Source: Ramlibacter paludis
Lineage (GTDB): Bacteria; Pseudomonadota; Gammaproteobacteria; Burkholderiales; Burkholderiaceae_C
Length of the DNA stretch: 64,000 bases
Assembly: GCF_022012305.1 (NCBI RefSeq)
Contig: NZ_JAKLTM010000002.1
Location: 62,001-126,000 of the forward strand
Direction: 5' to 3'
Shown here: one piece after another, positions 25,611 through 34,876 of the stretch
Layout of the letters: each line of letters begins with the position of its first letter
Numbering within the stretch: the stretch's first letter is position 1
The notes under the pieces: generated by a model
Seen by the model: the letters and a program-made list of their open reading frames with translations, nothing else
Told to the model about the DNA's origin: nothing
The model's database searches: none
Position numbers and translations under genes: made by a program

Positions 25611-26495
25611 TTACTTCGGTTCGGGCGCCACCTGGTGCGCGGCCATGGTTTCCAGTGCCTTCACCAGCGCCGAATGATCGAGCTGGTCCCATCCCTGCGC
25701 GGCGCAGGACTGCATCAGTTGCGCGGCCGACGCCGTCTGCGGCAGCGCGACGTCCAGCGCCTTGGCGCCGGCGAGTGCCAGTCCCAGGTCCTTCTGGTGC
25801 AGCGCGATCCGGAAGCCGGGGTTGAAGGTGCGCTTGATCATGCGCTCGCCATGCACCTCGAGGATGCGCGAGGCCGCAAAGCCGCCCATCAGCGCCTGCC
25901 GCACCTTGGCCGGATCGGCGCCGGCCTTCGATGCGAACAGCAGCGCCTCGCCGACCGCGGCGATGTTGAGCGCCACGATGATCTGGTTGGCCACCTTGGT
26001 GGTCTGGCCGTCGCCGTTGCCGCCGACCAGCGTGATGTTCTTGCCCATGAGCGCGAACAGCGGCTTCACGCGCTCGAACACCGCCTCCTCGCCGCCCACC
26101 ATGATCGTCAGGCTGGCCGCCTTGGCACCGACCTCGCCGCCCGACACCGGCGCATCGAGGTAGTCGGCGCCCAGCTTGTTCACCTCGCCGGCGAAGCGCT
26201 TGGTTTCGATGGGCGAGATCGAGCTCATGTCGACCACCGTCTTGCCTTTGCCCAGTCCCGCCGCAACACCGTCCTTGCCGAACAGGACGGTCTCGACGTC
26301 CGGCGTGTCCGGCAGCATCAGGAAGGTGACGTCGGCCTGGCGCGCGACTTCGGTGTTGGTGGCGCACACGGTCGCCTTCTCCAGCCCCGCGGGCACCTTG
26401 CTGCGCGTGCGCACGAACATCTCGTGGCCGGCGGCCAGCAGGTGCTGCGCCATCGGCGCGCCCATGATGCCCAGGCCGATGAATCCGATCTTCAT
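25611..26495 (-). CDS. garR: Tartronate semialdehyde reductase-like (3-hydroxyisobutyrate dehydrogenase family), 294 aa
   Basis: NAD(P)H-dependent reductase of the 3-hydroxyisobutyrate dehydrogenase group. The dinucleotide motif is at the start (IGFIGLGIMGAPMAQHLLAAGH), the substrate loop is DAPVSGGEVGAKAASLTIMVGG and the catalytic Lys is in GQTTKVANQI near 167. It follows the aldolase gene in the operon, so reducing tartronate semialdehyde to glycerate is likely. The symbol reflects the probable role; 2-hydroxy-3-oxopropionate reductase and GlxR-type names are equivalent. Confidence 0.78.
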   Translation of the reverse strand: MKIGFIGLGIMGAPMAQHLLAAGHEMFVRTRSKVPAGLEKATVCATNTEVARQADVTFLMLPDTPDVETVLFGKDGVAAGLGKGKTVVDMSSISPIETKRFAGEVNKLGADYLDAPVSGGEVGAKAASLTIMVGGEEAVFERVKPLFALMGKNITLVGGNGDGQTTKVANQIIVALNIAAVGEALLFASKAGADPAKVRQALMGGFAASRILEVHGERMIKRTFNPGFRIALHQKDLGLALAGAKALDVALPQTASAAQLMQSCAAQGWDQLDHSALVKALETMAAHQVAPEPK

Positions 26496-26517
26496 GGTTC
26501 CGTCCTCTCGGTGAAGT

Positions 26518-27312
26518 TCAATAGCTGTCGCCCGCCAGCGTGGGCGACTTGAGTCCCGCGCGCATCGCGGCCATGACCTGCTGCGCGCCCGCGGCGATGA
26601 GGCGCGCGTCGGAGCTCACGGTCACGAACTGGAATCCGGCGGCGATGCGTTTGAGCGCCGACTCGGGCCCGGTGTTGTGGATGCCGGCCACGATGCCGTG
26701 GGCCTTGGCACGCGCCAGCACGTGGTCCACGGCCTGCTGCGCCTTCGGTTCGAGGTCGTCCATCGCGGGCTTGCAGCCCAGCGAGATCGACAGGTCGGAC
26801 GGGCCGATGTAGACCGCGTCCAGCCCTTCGACCGACAGGATGGCGTCGAGGTTGTCGATGGCCTGCGCCGTCTCGATCATGGCGAATGCGACGATGGTGT
26901 CGTTGGCATGCTGCGGGTAGTCGGCGCCGCCATAGAGCAGCGCGCGCACCGGGCCGAAGCTGCGGGTGCCGCGCGGCGCATAGTGCGTCCACGCCACCAG
27001 CTTCTGCGCATCCTCGCGCGTGTTGACCATCGGGCAGATCACGGCGTAGGCGCCGGCGTCCAGCGACTTCATCAGGATGCCCGGCTCCAGCCAGGGCACG
27101 CGCACCATCGGCACCGTGCCGGTGGTGGAGATCGCCTGCAGCATGCCCACCATGGCCTGGTAGTCGACCACGCCGTGCTGCATGTCCACGGTGAGCGAGT
27201 CCCAGCCCTGGTGGGCCATCGTTTCGGCGGAGAAACCGTTGGGGATGGCGAGCCAGCCGTTGACGGCGGCGCCGCCCGATTGCCAGAGCGTGCGCAGCGG
27301 ATTGGGTCTCAA
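26518..27312 (-). CDS. HpcH/HpaI-family aldolase, 264 aa
   Basis: Divalent-metal aldolase that cleaves a 2-keto-3-deoxy acid, releasing pyruvate plus an aldehyde. The core is clear: NGWLAIPNGFSAETMAHQGWDSLTVDMQHGVVDYQAM, with the Gly-rich FGPVRALLYGG loop and VEGLDAVYIGPSDLSISLG, the signature Asp near the metal site. It begins at a TTG at 27312 preceded by GAGGAG at good spacing. Position ahead of the reductase and dehydratase genes fits a sugar-acid breakdown operon. Confidence 0.85.
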   Translation of the reverse strand: MRPNPLRTLWQSGGAAVNGWLAIPNGFSAETMAHQGWDSLTVDMQHGVVDYQAMVGMLQAISTTGTVPMVRVPWLEPGILMKSLDAGAYAVICPMVNTREDAQKLVAWTHYAPRGTRSFGPVRALLYGGADYPQHANDTIVAFAMIETAQAIDNLDAILSVEGLDAVYIGPSDLSISLGCKPAMDDLEPKAQQAVDHVLARAKAHGIVAGIHNTGPESALKRIAAGFQFVTVSSDARLIAAGAQQVMAAMRAGLKSPTLAGDSY

Positions 27313-27342
27313 TGCTTTCTCCTCGCGAGCGGAACGGGCATC

Positions 27343-28260
27343 CTATCCCGCCTCGCCCTCCTTGGCGAGCGCGGCCGCGAGCAGGTCGACGAAGGCCCGC
27401 ACCCGCGCCGTGGTCTGGTGCCGCTGCGGATAGACCGCGTAGATGTCGGCATTGGGCGTGCGGTACGGCGCCAGCACCTGCACCAGCCGGCCGCTGCGCA
27501 GGTAGCGCGCGATGTCCCATTCGGCGCGCAGCAGGATGCCGTGGCCGTCGAGCGCCCAGTTGACGGCGACGCCGCCGTCGTTGGTCGCCAGGTTGCCGCG
27601 CACCTTGACGCTTTCCTCCTGCTCGGCGCGGCCGCGCGCGAGGCGCAGCACGCCATAGGCCTCGTCGCCCTGGCGGATGCGGATGATGTTGTGCTGCGCC
27701 AGGTCGGCCGGCGTGCGGGGCTCGCCGGCGCGCGCCAGGTAGGCCGGCGCGGCCACCAGCAGGCGCCGGTTGGGCGCCAGCTGGCGCGCGATCACGCGCG
27801 CATCGGGCGGCGGGCCGAAGCGGATGCAGACGTCGAAGGCATCGTCGGTGAGCGGAGGCGGGTCCGCGCTCAGCTGCAGCTTGACGTCCACCTGCGGATG
27901 CTTCTTCGCGAAGCGGGAGATCACAGGAGCCACATGGCTGCGGCCGAAGCCGAGCGTGGCATTCACCCGCAGCGCCCCGCTGGGCGTGGACCGCGACAGG
28001 CCCAGCATCTCCTCGAGGTCGTCGAGGTCGCCCAGGATGCGGCGGGCATGCTCGAGGTACAGCTCGCCTTCCACCGTCAGGCTCATCCGGCGGGTGGTGC
28101 GGTTCAGGAGGGAGATGCCCAGCCGCGCCTCCATCTGCGCGAGCCGCTTGCTCACGGCCGCCGTGGTGATGCCCAGCTCCCGGCCGGCGGCGCCCATGCT
28201 GCCGGCGGACATCAGCGCGGAGAAGAAGCCGAGGTCGGCGGGCTGGATGGCGCGGCTCAT
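27343..28260 (-). CDS. LysR-family transcriptional regulator, 305 aa
   Basis: LysR activator or repressor. The N-terminal helix-turn-helix is LGFFSALMSAGSMGAAGRELGITTAAVSKRLAQMEARLGI; the C-terminal effector-binding part shows the usual LNRTTRRMSLT and YAVYPQRHQTTARVRAFVDLL end. It is divergent from the tartrate/malate dehydrogenase gene and lies 30 bases upstream of the aldolase gene in the same direction, so it may control both. The effector is unknown. Confidence 0.88.
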   Translation of the reverse strand: MSRAIQPADLGFFSALMSAGSMGAAGRELGITTAAVSKRLAQMEARLGISLLNRTTRRMSLTVEGELYLEHARRILGDLDDLEEMLGLSRSTPSGALRVNATLGFGRSHVAPVISRFAKKHPQVDVKLQLSADPPPLTDDAFDVCIRFGPPPDARVIARQLAPNRRLLVAAPAYLARAGEPRTPADLAQHNIIRIRQGDEAYGVLRLARGRAEQEESVKVRGNLATNDGGVAVNWALDGHGILLRAEWDIARYLRSGRLVQVLAPYRTPNADIYAVYPQRHQTTARVRAFVDLLAAALAKEGEAG

Positions 28261-28353
28261 ACTTGAATGGCGGTTAACAATGGCTTGAGTCCAGGGCTGA
28301 TCGTACAGGGCCCGGCGCGCCTACAGTGCCGCATCCCCCACGAGAACCCCACC

Positions 28354-29421
28354 ATGAAGACCTATCGTATTGCCACCATTCCGGGCGACGGCATCGGCAA
28401 GGAAGTCGTTCCCGCCGGCCGCGAAGTCATGGAGGCGCTGGCCGCTTCCGGCAGCGGCTTCCGCTTCGAGTTCGAGGACTTCGACTGGGGCGGCGACTAC
28501 TACCGCAAGCACGGCGTGATGATGCCGGCCGACGGCCTGGACGCGCTGCGCGGCAAGGACGCCATCCTGTTCGGCTCCGCCGGCGACCCGCACATCCCCG
28601 ACCACATCACGCTGTGGGGCCTGCGCCTGAAGATCTGCCAGGGCTTCGACCAGTACGCCAACGTGCGGCCCACGCGCATCCTGCCCGGCATCGACGGCCC
28701 GCTGAAGCGCTGCAAGCGCGAGGACCTGGACTGGGTGATCGTGCGCGAGAACTCCGAAGGCGAATACGCCGGCGTCGGCGGCCGCGCCCACCAGGGGCAT
28801 CCGATCGAAGTGGCGACCGACGTCTCGATGATGACCCGTGCCGGCGTCGAGCGCATCCTGCGCTTTGCCTTCAAGCTGGCCCAGTCACGCCCGCGCAAGC
28901 TGCTGACGGTCGTCACCAAGAGCAATGCCCAGCGCCATGCGATGGTGATGTGGGACGAGATCGCGCTCGAGGTCTCCAGGGAGTTCCCGGACGTCAAGTG
29001 GGACAAGGAACTGGTCGACGCCTGCACGGCCCGCATGGTGAACCGGCCCGCCTCGCTCGACACGCTGGTCGCCACCAACCTGCATGCCGACATCCTGAGC
29101 GACCTGGCGGCGGCCTTGGCCGGCAGCCTGGGCATCGCCCCCACCGGCAACATCGATCCCGAGCGCCGCTACCCGTCGATGTTCGAGCCGATCCACGGCT
29201 CCGCTTTCGACATCATGGGCAAGGGCCTGGCCAACCCGGTAGGCACCTTCTGGTCGGTCGTGATGCTGCTGGAGCACCTGGGCGAGAAGGAAGCGGCCGG
29301 CCGCCTGATGCAGGCGATCGAACGCGTCACCGCCGACCCCAAGCTGCACACCGGCGACCTCGGCGGCAGCGCGAAGACCGTGGACGTCACGCGCGCGGTT
29401 TGCGCGCAGCTCGCGAAGTGA
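28354..29421 (+). CDS. ttuC: Tartrate / D-malate dehydrogenase, isopropylmalate dehydrogenase family, 355 aa
   Basis: NAD- and metal-dependent beta-decarboxylating dehydrogenase acting on tartrate, D-malate or a related 2-hydroxy acid. The family marks are AVRPTRI-like NVRPTRILPG, IVRENSEGEYAGVGGR, TVVTKSNAQRHAMVMWDE and the metal Asp pair in ATNLHADILSDLAAALAGSLG. GSAFDIMGKGLANPVGTFWSVVMLLEHLGE is the tartrate dehydrogenase form of the helix. Start at 28354 follows a purine-rich leader. Divergent from the LysR gene. Confidence 0.85.
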   Translation: MKTYRIATIPGDGIGKEVVPAGREVMEALAASGSGFRFEFEDFDWGGDYYRKHGVMMPADGLDALRGKDAILFGSAGDPHIPDHITLWGLRLKICQGFDQYANVRPTRILPGIDGPLKRCKREDLDWVIVRENSEGEYAGVGGRAHQGHPIEVATDVSMMTRAGVERILRFAFKLAQSRPRKLLTVVTKSNAQRHAMVMWDEIALEVSREFPDVKWDKELVDACTARMVNRPASLDTLVATNLHADILSDLAAALAGSLGIAPTGNIDPERRYPSMFEPIHGSAFDIMGKGLANPVGTFWSVVMLLEHLGEKEAAGRLMQAIERVTADPKLHTGDLGGSAKTVDVTRAVCAQLAK

Positions 29422-29701
29422 GCCGGGCTCGGGGCGCGGCGTACAGCACGTCGCAGCCCTGCATGGCTTCGCAGTTCGGGTCGATGTGCGGCGCGTAACC
29501 GAGCTTGCGCATCTCGCGGGTGAACAAGGACACCTGCTTGTAGCAGCGCAGGAGCGCGGCGCCGACCACCACGCCGTCGGCGTCGCACACGCCGACGGAG
29601 AAGTCGTTCTCGTCGCAATCGATGGTCCTGGCCTTGCTCAGTGCGCTGGCGACGTCGGCCCAGGCGGGCGTCGCGAGGATTTCAGGGGCGGGCAGTTTCA
29701 T
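29387..29701 (-). CDS. Hypothetical protein, 104 aa
   Basis: Soluble small protein I do not recognise. Notable stretches are KARTIDCDENDFSVGVCDADG and RCYKQVSLFTREMRKLGYAPHIDPNCEAMQGCDVLYA. Four cysteines. Its last 35 bases are antisense to the end of the tartrate dehydrogenase gene, so the C-terminal residues may be less constrained. The start at 29701 has a weak ribosome-binding sequence. Confidence 0.5.
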   Translation of the reverse strand: MKLPAPEILATPAWADVASALSKARTIDCDENDFSVGVCDADGVVVGAALLRCYKQVSLFTREMRKLGYAPHIDPNCEAMQGCDVLYAAPRARLTSRAARKPRA

Positions 29702-29804
29702 GGCTGCAAACTATCGGGCGCGCAGTGACCCGGACGCGTAGGCGCGCAGGCAAGCTGGGCTGCGGGCGCCGCCGGGACGCAACCGGCGATTTCGCCGACC
29801 GCCT

Positions 29805-29820
29805 GTAGTCGCCCGACTAC
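29805..29820. promoter_or_regulatory. Perfect 7-base palindrome upstream of the lipid kinase gene
   Basis: GTAGTCG (29805-29811), CC, CGACTAC (29814-29820). Only 60 bases upstream of the kinase start, in a 178-base gap that otherwise shows nothing but very high GC. A symmetric operator is one explanation; cruciform-forming chance sequence at this GC is another. Confidence 0.35.
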
Positions 29821-29879
29821 GCCGAGGCGCGACCGCGCGCCCACCGCGGGCGGCACGGCGCCGGTAGAGTCGTCGCACC

Positions 29880-30797
29880 TTGTCCCAAGCGCCCGCCCCC
29901 CTCGCCGTCGTCCTCAATGCCACCGCCGGCACGGGCTGCCCGCCCGACTGGATCGAGAAGCTGCGCGCCCAGTTCGCCGACCATGGCGTAGCCGCTCAGG
30001 TGCTGCAGGCGAAGGAAGGCAGCGACATCATCCCAACCGTCCGGCGACTGCTGGATGGCGGCGCACGCACCATCGTGGCCGGCGGCGGTGACGGCACCGT
30101 CAGCGCCGTGGCCTCGCAGCTGGCAGGCACCGACGCCGTGCTGGGGGTGTTGCCGCTGGGCACCTTGAACCACTTCGCCAAGGACCTGGGCATGCCGCTG
30201 GCGCAGGAAGAAGCGGTGGCGGCCCTGGTCGCGGGCTCGGTGACGACCGTCGACGTCGGCGAGGTCAACGGCCGCATCTTCATCAACAACTCGAGCCTGG
30301 GGCTGTACCCGGACATCGTGCGCGACCGCGAGCAGCGCCAGCGGCGCCTGGGCCACAGCAAGTGGCGCGCGCTGGCAGCGGCCAGCCTGGACGTGCTGCG
30401 CCGCTATCCCGTGCTGCGCGTGCAGGTCGACCTGGACGACGAAACGCACGCGCTGCGCACGCCCTTCCTCTTCATCGGCAACAACGAGTACACGATGGAG
30501 GGTTTCCAGATCGGCGAACGCCGCGGCCTCAGTGACGGCTCGCTGGCCGTCTACACGGCGCAGCGCACGGGCCGCTTCGGCCTGCTGCGGCTCGCGCTGC
30601 TGGCGCTGTTCCACCGGCTGCAGCAGGCGCGCGACTTCCATACGGCGCTGGCGCGGGAGTTCGTGGTGCACTCCGGCCACCGCAAGCTGCGCGTCGCCAC
30701 CGACGGCGAAGTCACGTTGATGGACACACCTTTGCATTACCGCTGCCGCCCAGGCGCGCTGCGCGTGATCGCCCCGCCGGCGCCCTCCGCCGCCTGA
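29880..30797 (+). CDS. Diacylglycerol/lipid kinase family protein, 305 aa
   Basis: Soluble kinase of the DgkB/YegS fold that phosphorylates a lipid or lipid precursor. The nucleotide motif GGGDGTVSAVASQL lies at about residues 68-81, with GTLNHFAKDLGMP next and VDVGEVNGRIFINNSSLGLYPDIV. The C-terminal beta sandwich ends with LRVATDGEVTLMDTPLHYRC. The start is a TTG at 29880; no ATG is near in frame. True substrate unknown. Confidence 0.82.
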   Translation: MSQAPAPLAVVLNATAGTGCPPDWIEKLRAQFADHGVAAQVLQAKEGSDIIPTVRRLLDGGARTIVAGGGDGTVSAVASQLAGTDAVLGVLPLGTLNHFAKDLGMPLAQEEAVAALVAGSVTTVDVGEVNGRIFINNSSLGLYPDIVRDREQRQRRLGHSKWRALAAASLDVLRRYPVLRVQVDLDDETHALRTPFLFIGNNEYTMEGFQIGERRGLSDGSLAVYTAQRTGRFGLLRLALLALFHRLQQARDFHTALAREFVVHSGHRKLRVATDGEVTLMDTPLHYRCRPGALRVIAPPAPSAA

Positions 30798-30950
30798 CAC
30801 CCGTTGGGCATTTGCCCCAGGTTCCACCGCTCGTTCCCCGCCCCGCGCCGCTCGTCCGGATGCCCGGCAGCGCCCGTGTAACAGCGCTTGTTGCAGGATT
30901 TAACTCCTAGTTACGATGCGGGCCACCACTGAAGAGCGAGGAAAAACTAC

Positions 30951-31412
30951 ATGCACAAGATCATCCAAACCACCCTGATGGCCGCCCTGCTGGCCGGCAC
31001 CGCCGCCTGGGCCACCGACAACCCCGCCACCGCCAAGGAAGCCGAGGCGATGGTCAAGAAGGGCGTTGCCTTCATCAAGGCCAACGGCAAGGACAAGGGC
31101 TACGCCGCCATCGGCGACAAGGACAACAAGGACTTCCACGACCGCGACCTGTACCTCGCCGTGCACAAGCTGGATGGCACCGCCGTCGCCCACGGCACCA
31201 ACGAGAAGATGGTCGGCAAGAACTTCATGGAAATGAAGGACATCGACGGCAAGGAATACATCAAGGAGCGCGTCGATTTCGCCAAGACGAAGACCAGCTT
31301 CTGGACGGACTACAAGTTCCCCAACCCGCTGACCAAGAAGATCGAGGCCAAGACCTCCTACTGCGAACGCCTCGACGACACCGTCGTCTGCGGCGGCGTC
31401 TACAAGAAGTAA
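30951..31412 (+). CDS. Secreted single Cache-domain protein, 153 aa
   Basis: Periplasmic protein with a signal peptide (MHKIIQTTLMAALLAGTAAWA). The remainder fits a single Cache domain: VKKGVAFIKANGKDKGYAAIGD near residue 36, FHDRDLYLAVHKLDGTAVAHGTNEKMVGKNF and DIDGKEYIKERVDFAKTKTSFWTDYKFPNP. Free-standing Cache proteins are thought to bind small ligands and to present them to sensors. Promoter-like TTAACT and TTACGAT lie in the 153-base gap before it. Confidence 0.78.
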   Translation: MHKIIQTTLMAALLAGTAAWATDNPATAKEAEAMVKKGVAFIKANGKDKGYAAIGDKDNKDFHDRDLYLAVHKLDGTAVAHGTNEKMVGKNFMEMKDIDGKEYIKERVDFAKTKTSFWTDYKFPNPLTKKIEAKTSYCERLDDTVVCGGVYKK

Positions 31413-31468
31413 GGCCACGGGCCGGCCGCGGCCGGCTCCCCTCCACGAGACAAGAGAAGGAGAGTCGT

Positions 31469-31858
31469 ATGCGTAAAGTCGTCATGCTGATGTCCGCGGC
31501 CCTGCTGGCCGCCGCCGGGGCCGCCCAGGCCGGCACCTACTCCGTGCAGCAGGAATCCGATTGCCCGCTGCTGACGGCGGGCGAGCTGCAGCAGGCGCTG
31601 CAGAAGATCGGCAAGGCCAACGGCCTCGACCTGCCGCGCGACATGGCGCTGCGCGGCGAGCTGCGCTGCCACAAGTCGGCCAACGCCGCCTTCGTCTACA
31701 CCTTCCGCGCCAGCGTGGAGAAGCAGCTGGGCGACGGCGAGTTCCAGCGCTGGGCCCCGGTGGCGCAGCTCACCGGCTACGGCACCACCGCCGGCAGCGC
31801 CACGCTGCTGCGCGACGTTTCGTACACGGTGCGCGACCTGATCCGCCAGGAACCCTGA
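31469..31858 (+). CDS. Secreted hypothetical protein, 129 aa
   Basis: Signal peptide MRKVVMLMSAALLAAAGAAQA. The mature part has QESDCPLLTAGELQQALQKIGKANGLDLPRDMALRGELRCHKSANAAFVYTF, a cysteine pair, and LLRDVSYTVRDLIRQEP at the end. Periplasmic and small; no family known to me. Possibly in one transcript with the Cache protein 56 bases upstream; a GC-rich hairpin lies between them but without a T-run. Confidence 0.6.
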   Translation: MRKVVMLMSAALLAAAGAAQAGTYSVQQESDCPLLTAGELQQALQKIGKANGLDLPRDMALRGELRCHKSANAAFVYTFRASVEKQLGDGEFQRWAPVAQLTGYGTTAGSATLLRDVSYTVRDLIRQEP

Positions 31859-31914
31859 GCGTCGCTTGAACGCGGGGCTGTTCACCGGCCCCGCCTGCGG
31901 CTAACCTCGGCCGC

Positions 31915-32685
<771 letters not shown>

Positions 32686-32689
32686 GCCC

Positions 32690-33724
32690 ATGGAAGCCCT
32701 CGTCATCCACGCCCCCGGCGACCTGCGCGTCGAAACCATCGTCACGCCGGAGCCCGGGCCCGGCCAGCTGCTGGTGAAGGTCGACGCCGGCGGCATCTGC
32801 GGCTCGGACCTGCACTACTTCCAGCATGGCGGCTTCGGCACCGTGCGCATCAAGGAGCCGATGGTGCTGGGCCACGAAGTGGCCGGCACCATCCGCGCGA
32901 CCGGCCCCGACTGCGGCACCTTCGCCGCCGGCCAGCGCATCGCGATCAGCCCCAGCCGGCCCTGCGGGCTGTGCCGCTATTGCCAGCAGGGCCTGCAGAA
33001 CCATTGCCTCGACATGCGCTACTACGGCAGCGCCATGCGCACGCCGCACGTGCAAGGCGCGTTCCGCCAGGAGATCGTGTGCGAGGCCTGGCAGGCCCAC
33101 CTGCTCGCGGACCACGTGAGCGACCAGGAAGGCGCGCTGGCCGAACCGCTCGCGGTGGCGCTGCACGCCGTGCGCCGCGCCGGGCCGCTCCTCGGGCAGC
33201 GCGTGCTCGTGACCGGCTGCGGGCCCATCGGCGCGCTGCTGGTGATCGCCGCGCGCCGCGCCGGGGCCGGCGAGGTCGTCGTCACCGACATCGGCGAATT
33301 CCCGCTGCGCAAGGCGCGCGAGATCGGCGCCGACCTCGCGCTCAACACCGCGGAGGATCCGGATGCGCTGAAGCGCTTCGGCGCCGACAAGGGCTACTTC
33401 GACGTGCTGCTGGAGGCGAGCGGCAACGAGAAGGCCTTGCGCGCCGCCTTCGATGCCGTGCGCCCGCGCGGCGTGATCGTGCAGGTGGGGCTGGGCGGCG
33501 AGATGCAGATCCCGATCAACACCATCGTCGCCAAGGAGTTCGACCTGCGCGGCGCCTTCCGCTTCCACGAGGAGTTCGCGGTGGCCGTGGGGCTCCTGAA
33601 CCGGAAGCTCGTGGACGTGAAGCCGCTGGTGTCGGCCACCGTCCCCTATCGCGACGCCACGCGCGCCTTCCGGCTCGCGGCGGACCGCTCGCAGGCGATG
33701 AAGGTGGTGCTGCGCTTCGATTGA
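32690..33724 (+). CDS. idnD: L-idonate 5-dehydrogenase-type zinc alcohol dehydrogenase, 344 aa
   Basis: Zinc-dependent medium-chain dehydrogenase that oxidises L-idonate to 5-ketogluconate. Catalytic zinc ligands Cys37 (GICGSDLHYFQHGG), His62 and Glu63 (LGHEVAG); structural zinc site with four cysteines in PCGLCRYCQQGLQNHC at 92, 95, 98 and 106. Cofactor loop TGCGPIGALLV. Together with the upstream idnO it can run the idonate to gluconate route, but the pair lacks a permease or an idonate regulator here. Confidence 0.82.
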   Translation: MEALVIHAPGDLRVETIVTPEPGPGQLLVKVDAGGICGSDLHYFQHGGFGTVRIKEPMVLGHEVAGTIRATGPDCGTFAAGQRIAISPSRPCGLCRYCQQGLQNHCLDMRYYGSAMRTPHVQGAFRQEIVCEAWQAHLLADHVSDQEGALAEPLAVALHAVRRAGPLLGQRVLVTGCGPIGALLVIAARRAGAGEVVVTDIGEFPLRKAREIGADLALNTAEDPDALKRFGADKGYFDVLLEASGNEKALRAAFDAVRPRGVIVQVGLGGEMQIPINTIVAKEFDLRGAFRFHEEFAVAVGLLNRKLVDVKPLVSATVPYRDATRAFRLAADRSQAMKVVLRFD

Positions 33725-33785
33725 GTATTCGCGGGGTGGCGGTGCGCTTGTGCACATCGCCGCGGCGGCGCGCTCCCTAGAGTTC

Positions 33786-33812
33786 GTTGCGTGGACAAGC
33801 CGTCCACGCAAC
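33786..33812. promoter_or_regulatory. 5' leader hairpin before the short secreted protein gene
   Basis: GTTGCGTGGAC (33786-33796), loop AAGCC, GTCCACGCAAC (33802-33812). A perfect 11-base stem that ends 22 bases before the start codon at 33835 and just upstream of a good AGGAG ribosome-binding sequence. It could stabilise the mRNA or act as an operator. No second copy was seen. Confidence 0.5.
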
Positions 33813-33834
33813 CGTCCCTGAGGAGTGAACCATC

Positions 33835-34173
33835 ATGAAGCGAATCATCATCGCGATCTGCCTCGCTGCCGCCGGATCCGCCTTCGCGGACGACATCACC
33901 ATCGAGGCAACGCCTTTCGTGTCCAGCCGCAGCCGCGCGGAAGTCATCGCGGAACTGCAGGCGGCGCGCGCCGCGCCCAACCCGTGGGCCGACGGCTACG
34001 ACCAGCTGGCGGCCTTCCGCAGCACGCTCACGCGCGAGGAGGTCGTCGCCGACTTCCTGCTCACGCGCGACGAGATGCAGGCCTTCAACGGCGAGGACAG
34101 CGGCTCCGGCTACCTGATGGCCGCGCGCAGCCTGGGCAACGTGGCGCCGGTGCTGGCCCAGGCCGGCAACTGA
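33835..34173 (+). CDS. Short secreted DUF4148-like protein, 112 aa
   Basis: Signal peptide MKRIIIAICLAAAGSAFA. The rest is helical with FVSSRSRAEVIAELQAARAAPNPWADGYDQL and LTREEVVADFLLTRDEMQAFNGEDSGSGYL. The RSRAEVIAEL repeat-like helix is typical of DUF4148 and related small exported proteins of Burkholderiales that may be stress induced. A strong hairpin lies in its leader. Function unknown. Confidence 0.65.
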   Translation: MKRIIIAICLAAAGSAFADDITIEATPFVSSRSRAEVIAELQAARAAPNPWADGYDQLAAFRSTLTREEVVADFLLTRDEMQAFNGEDSGSGYLMAARSLGNVAPVLAQAGN

Positions 34174-34191
34174 GGGCATGATGCGGGGGCC

Positions 34192-34614
34192 ATGCAGCCC
34201 CGCATCACCCTGCTCACCCTGGGCGTCGCCGACCTGGAACGGGCCGTCGCCTTCTACCGCGACGGCCTCGGCTGGCCCACCCAGGGCATCGTGGGCACCG
34301 AGTTCGAGAACGGCGCGGTGTGCTTCTTCCAGCTGCAGCCGGGCCTGAAGCTCGCGCTGTGGCCGCGCCGCAGCATGGCCGCCGACAGCGGCCTGCTGCC
34401 GCAGGAAGGCGGGCCGCTCGAATGCTCGCTGGCCCACAACGTGGGCTCGCAGGCGGAAGTCGATGCCGTGATGGCCGAGGCCGCCACGGCCGGCGCCACG
34501 ATGGTCAAGGCCGCGCAGCCGACCTTCTACGGCGGCTATGCGGGCTACTTCCAGGACCCGGACGGGCACCTGTGGGAGGTGGCGTTCAATCCGGGTCTGG
34601 TCGCGCTGGACTGA
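34192..34614 (+). CDS. VOC (glyoxalase/bleomycin-resistance) family protein, 140 aa
   Basis: Small metal-binding protein of the vicinal oxygen chelate fold. The first beta-alpha-beta unit is ITLLTLGVADLERAVAFYRDGLGWPTQG, and the second ends FYGGYAGYFQDPDGHLWEVAFNPG, the classic tail with a likely metal His and Glu. Single-domain size is normal. It starts 18 bases after the small secreted gene. Substrate unknown. Confidence 0.83.
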   Translation: MQPRITLLTLGVADLERAVAFYRDGLGWPTQGIVGTEFENGAVCFFQLQPGLKLALWPRRSMAADSGLLPQEGGPLECSLAHNVGSQAEVDAVMAEAATAGATMVKAAQPTFYGGYAGYFQDPDGHLWEVAFNPGLVALD

Positions 34615-34618
34615 GCGC

Positions 34619-34876
34619 ATGGCCGAACTGTTCCGCCGCACCCACGTCTGGATCGTGGACTTCCGCTACGAAGGCCGGCCCCGCACCTGGTACAAGCCGC
34701 TGCCACAAGGCACCGATGCGGGCGCGGCGATGGCAGCGCTGCTCCGCGACTGGTACGGCGACAAGGCGCAGCTGGTGGGCGTGCGGCCGGCGACCGAGGC
34801 GGAGGAGCTCCAGTACATCCGCGGCGAGACACTCAAGAACTTGCTGTGTCCCACCGGCCGCGCGCCGCGCTCCTAG
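34619..34876 (+). CDS. Hypothetical protein, 85 aa
   Basis: Small soluble protein that I do not recognise. HVWIVDFRYEGRPRTWYKPLP and LLRDWYGDKAQLVGVRPAT are the only striking stretches. It starts 4 bases after the VOC gene, so it is probably co-transcribed. Its stop codon shares a CTAG with the stop of the convergent response regulator gene. Confidence 0.5.
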   Translation: MAELFRRTHVWIVDFRYEGRPRTWYKPLPQGTDAGAAMAALLRDWYGDKAQLVGVRPATEAEELQYIRGETLKNLLCPTGRAPRS

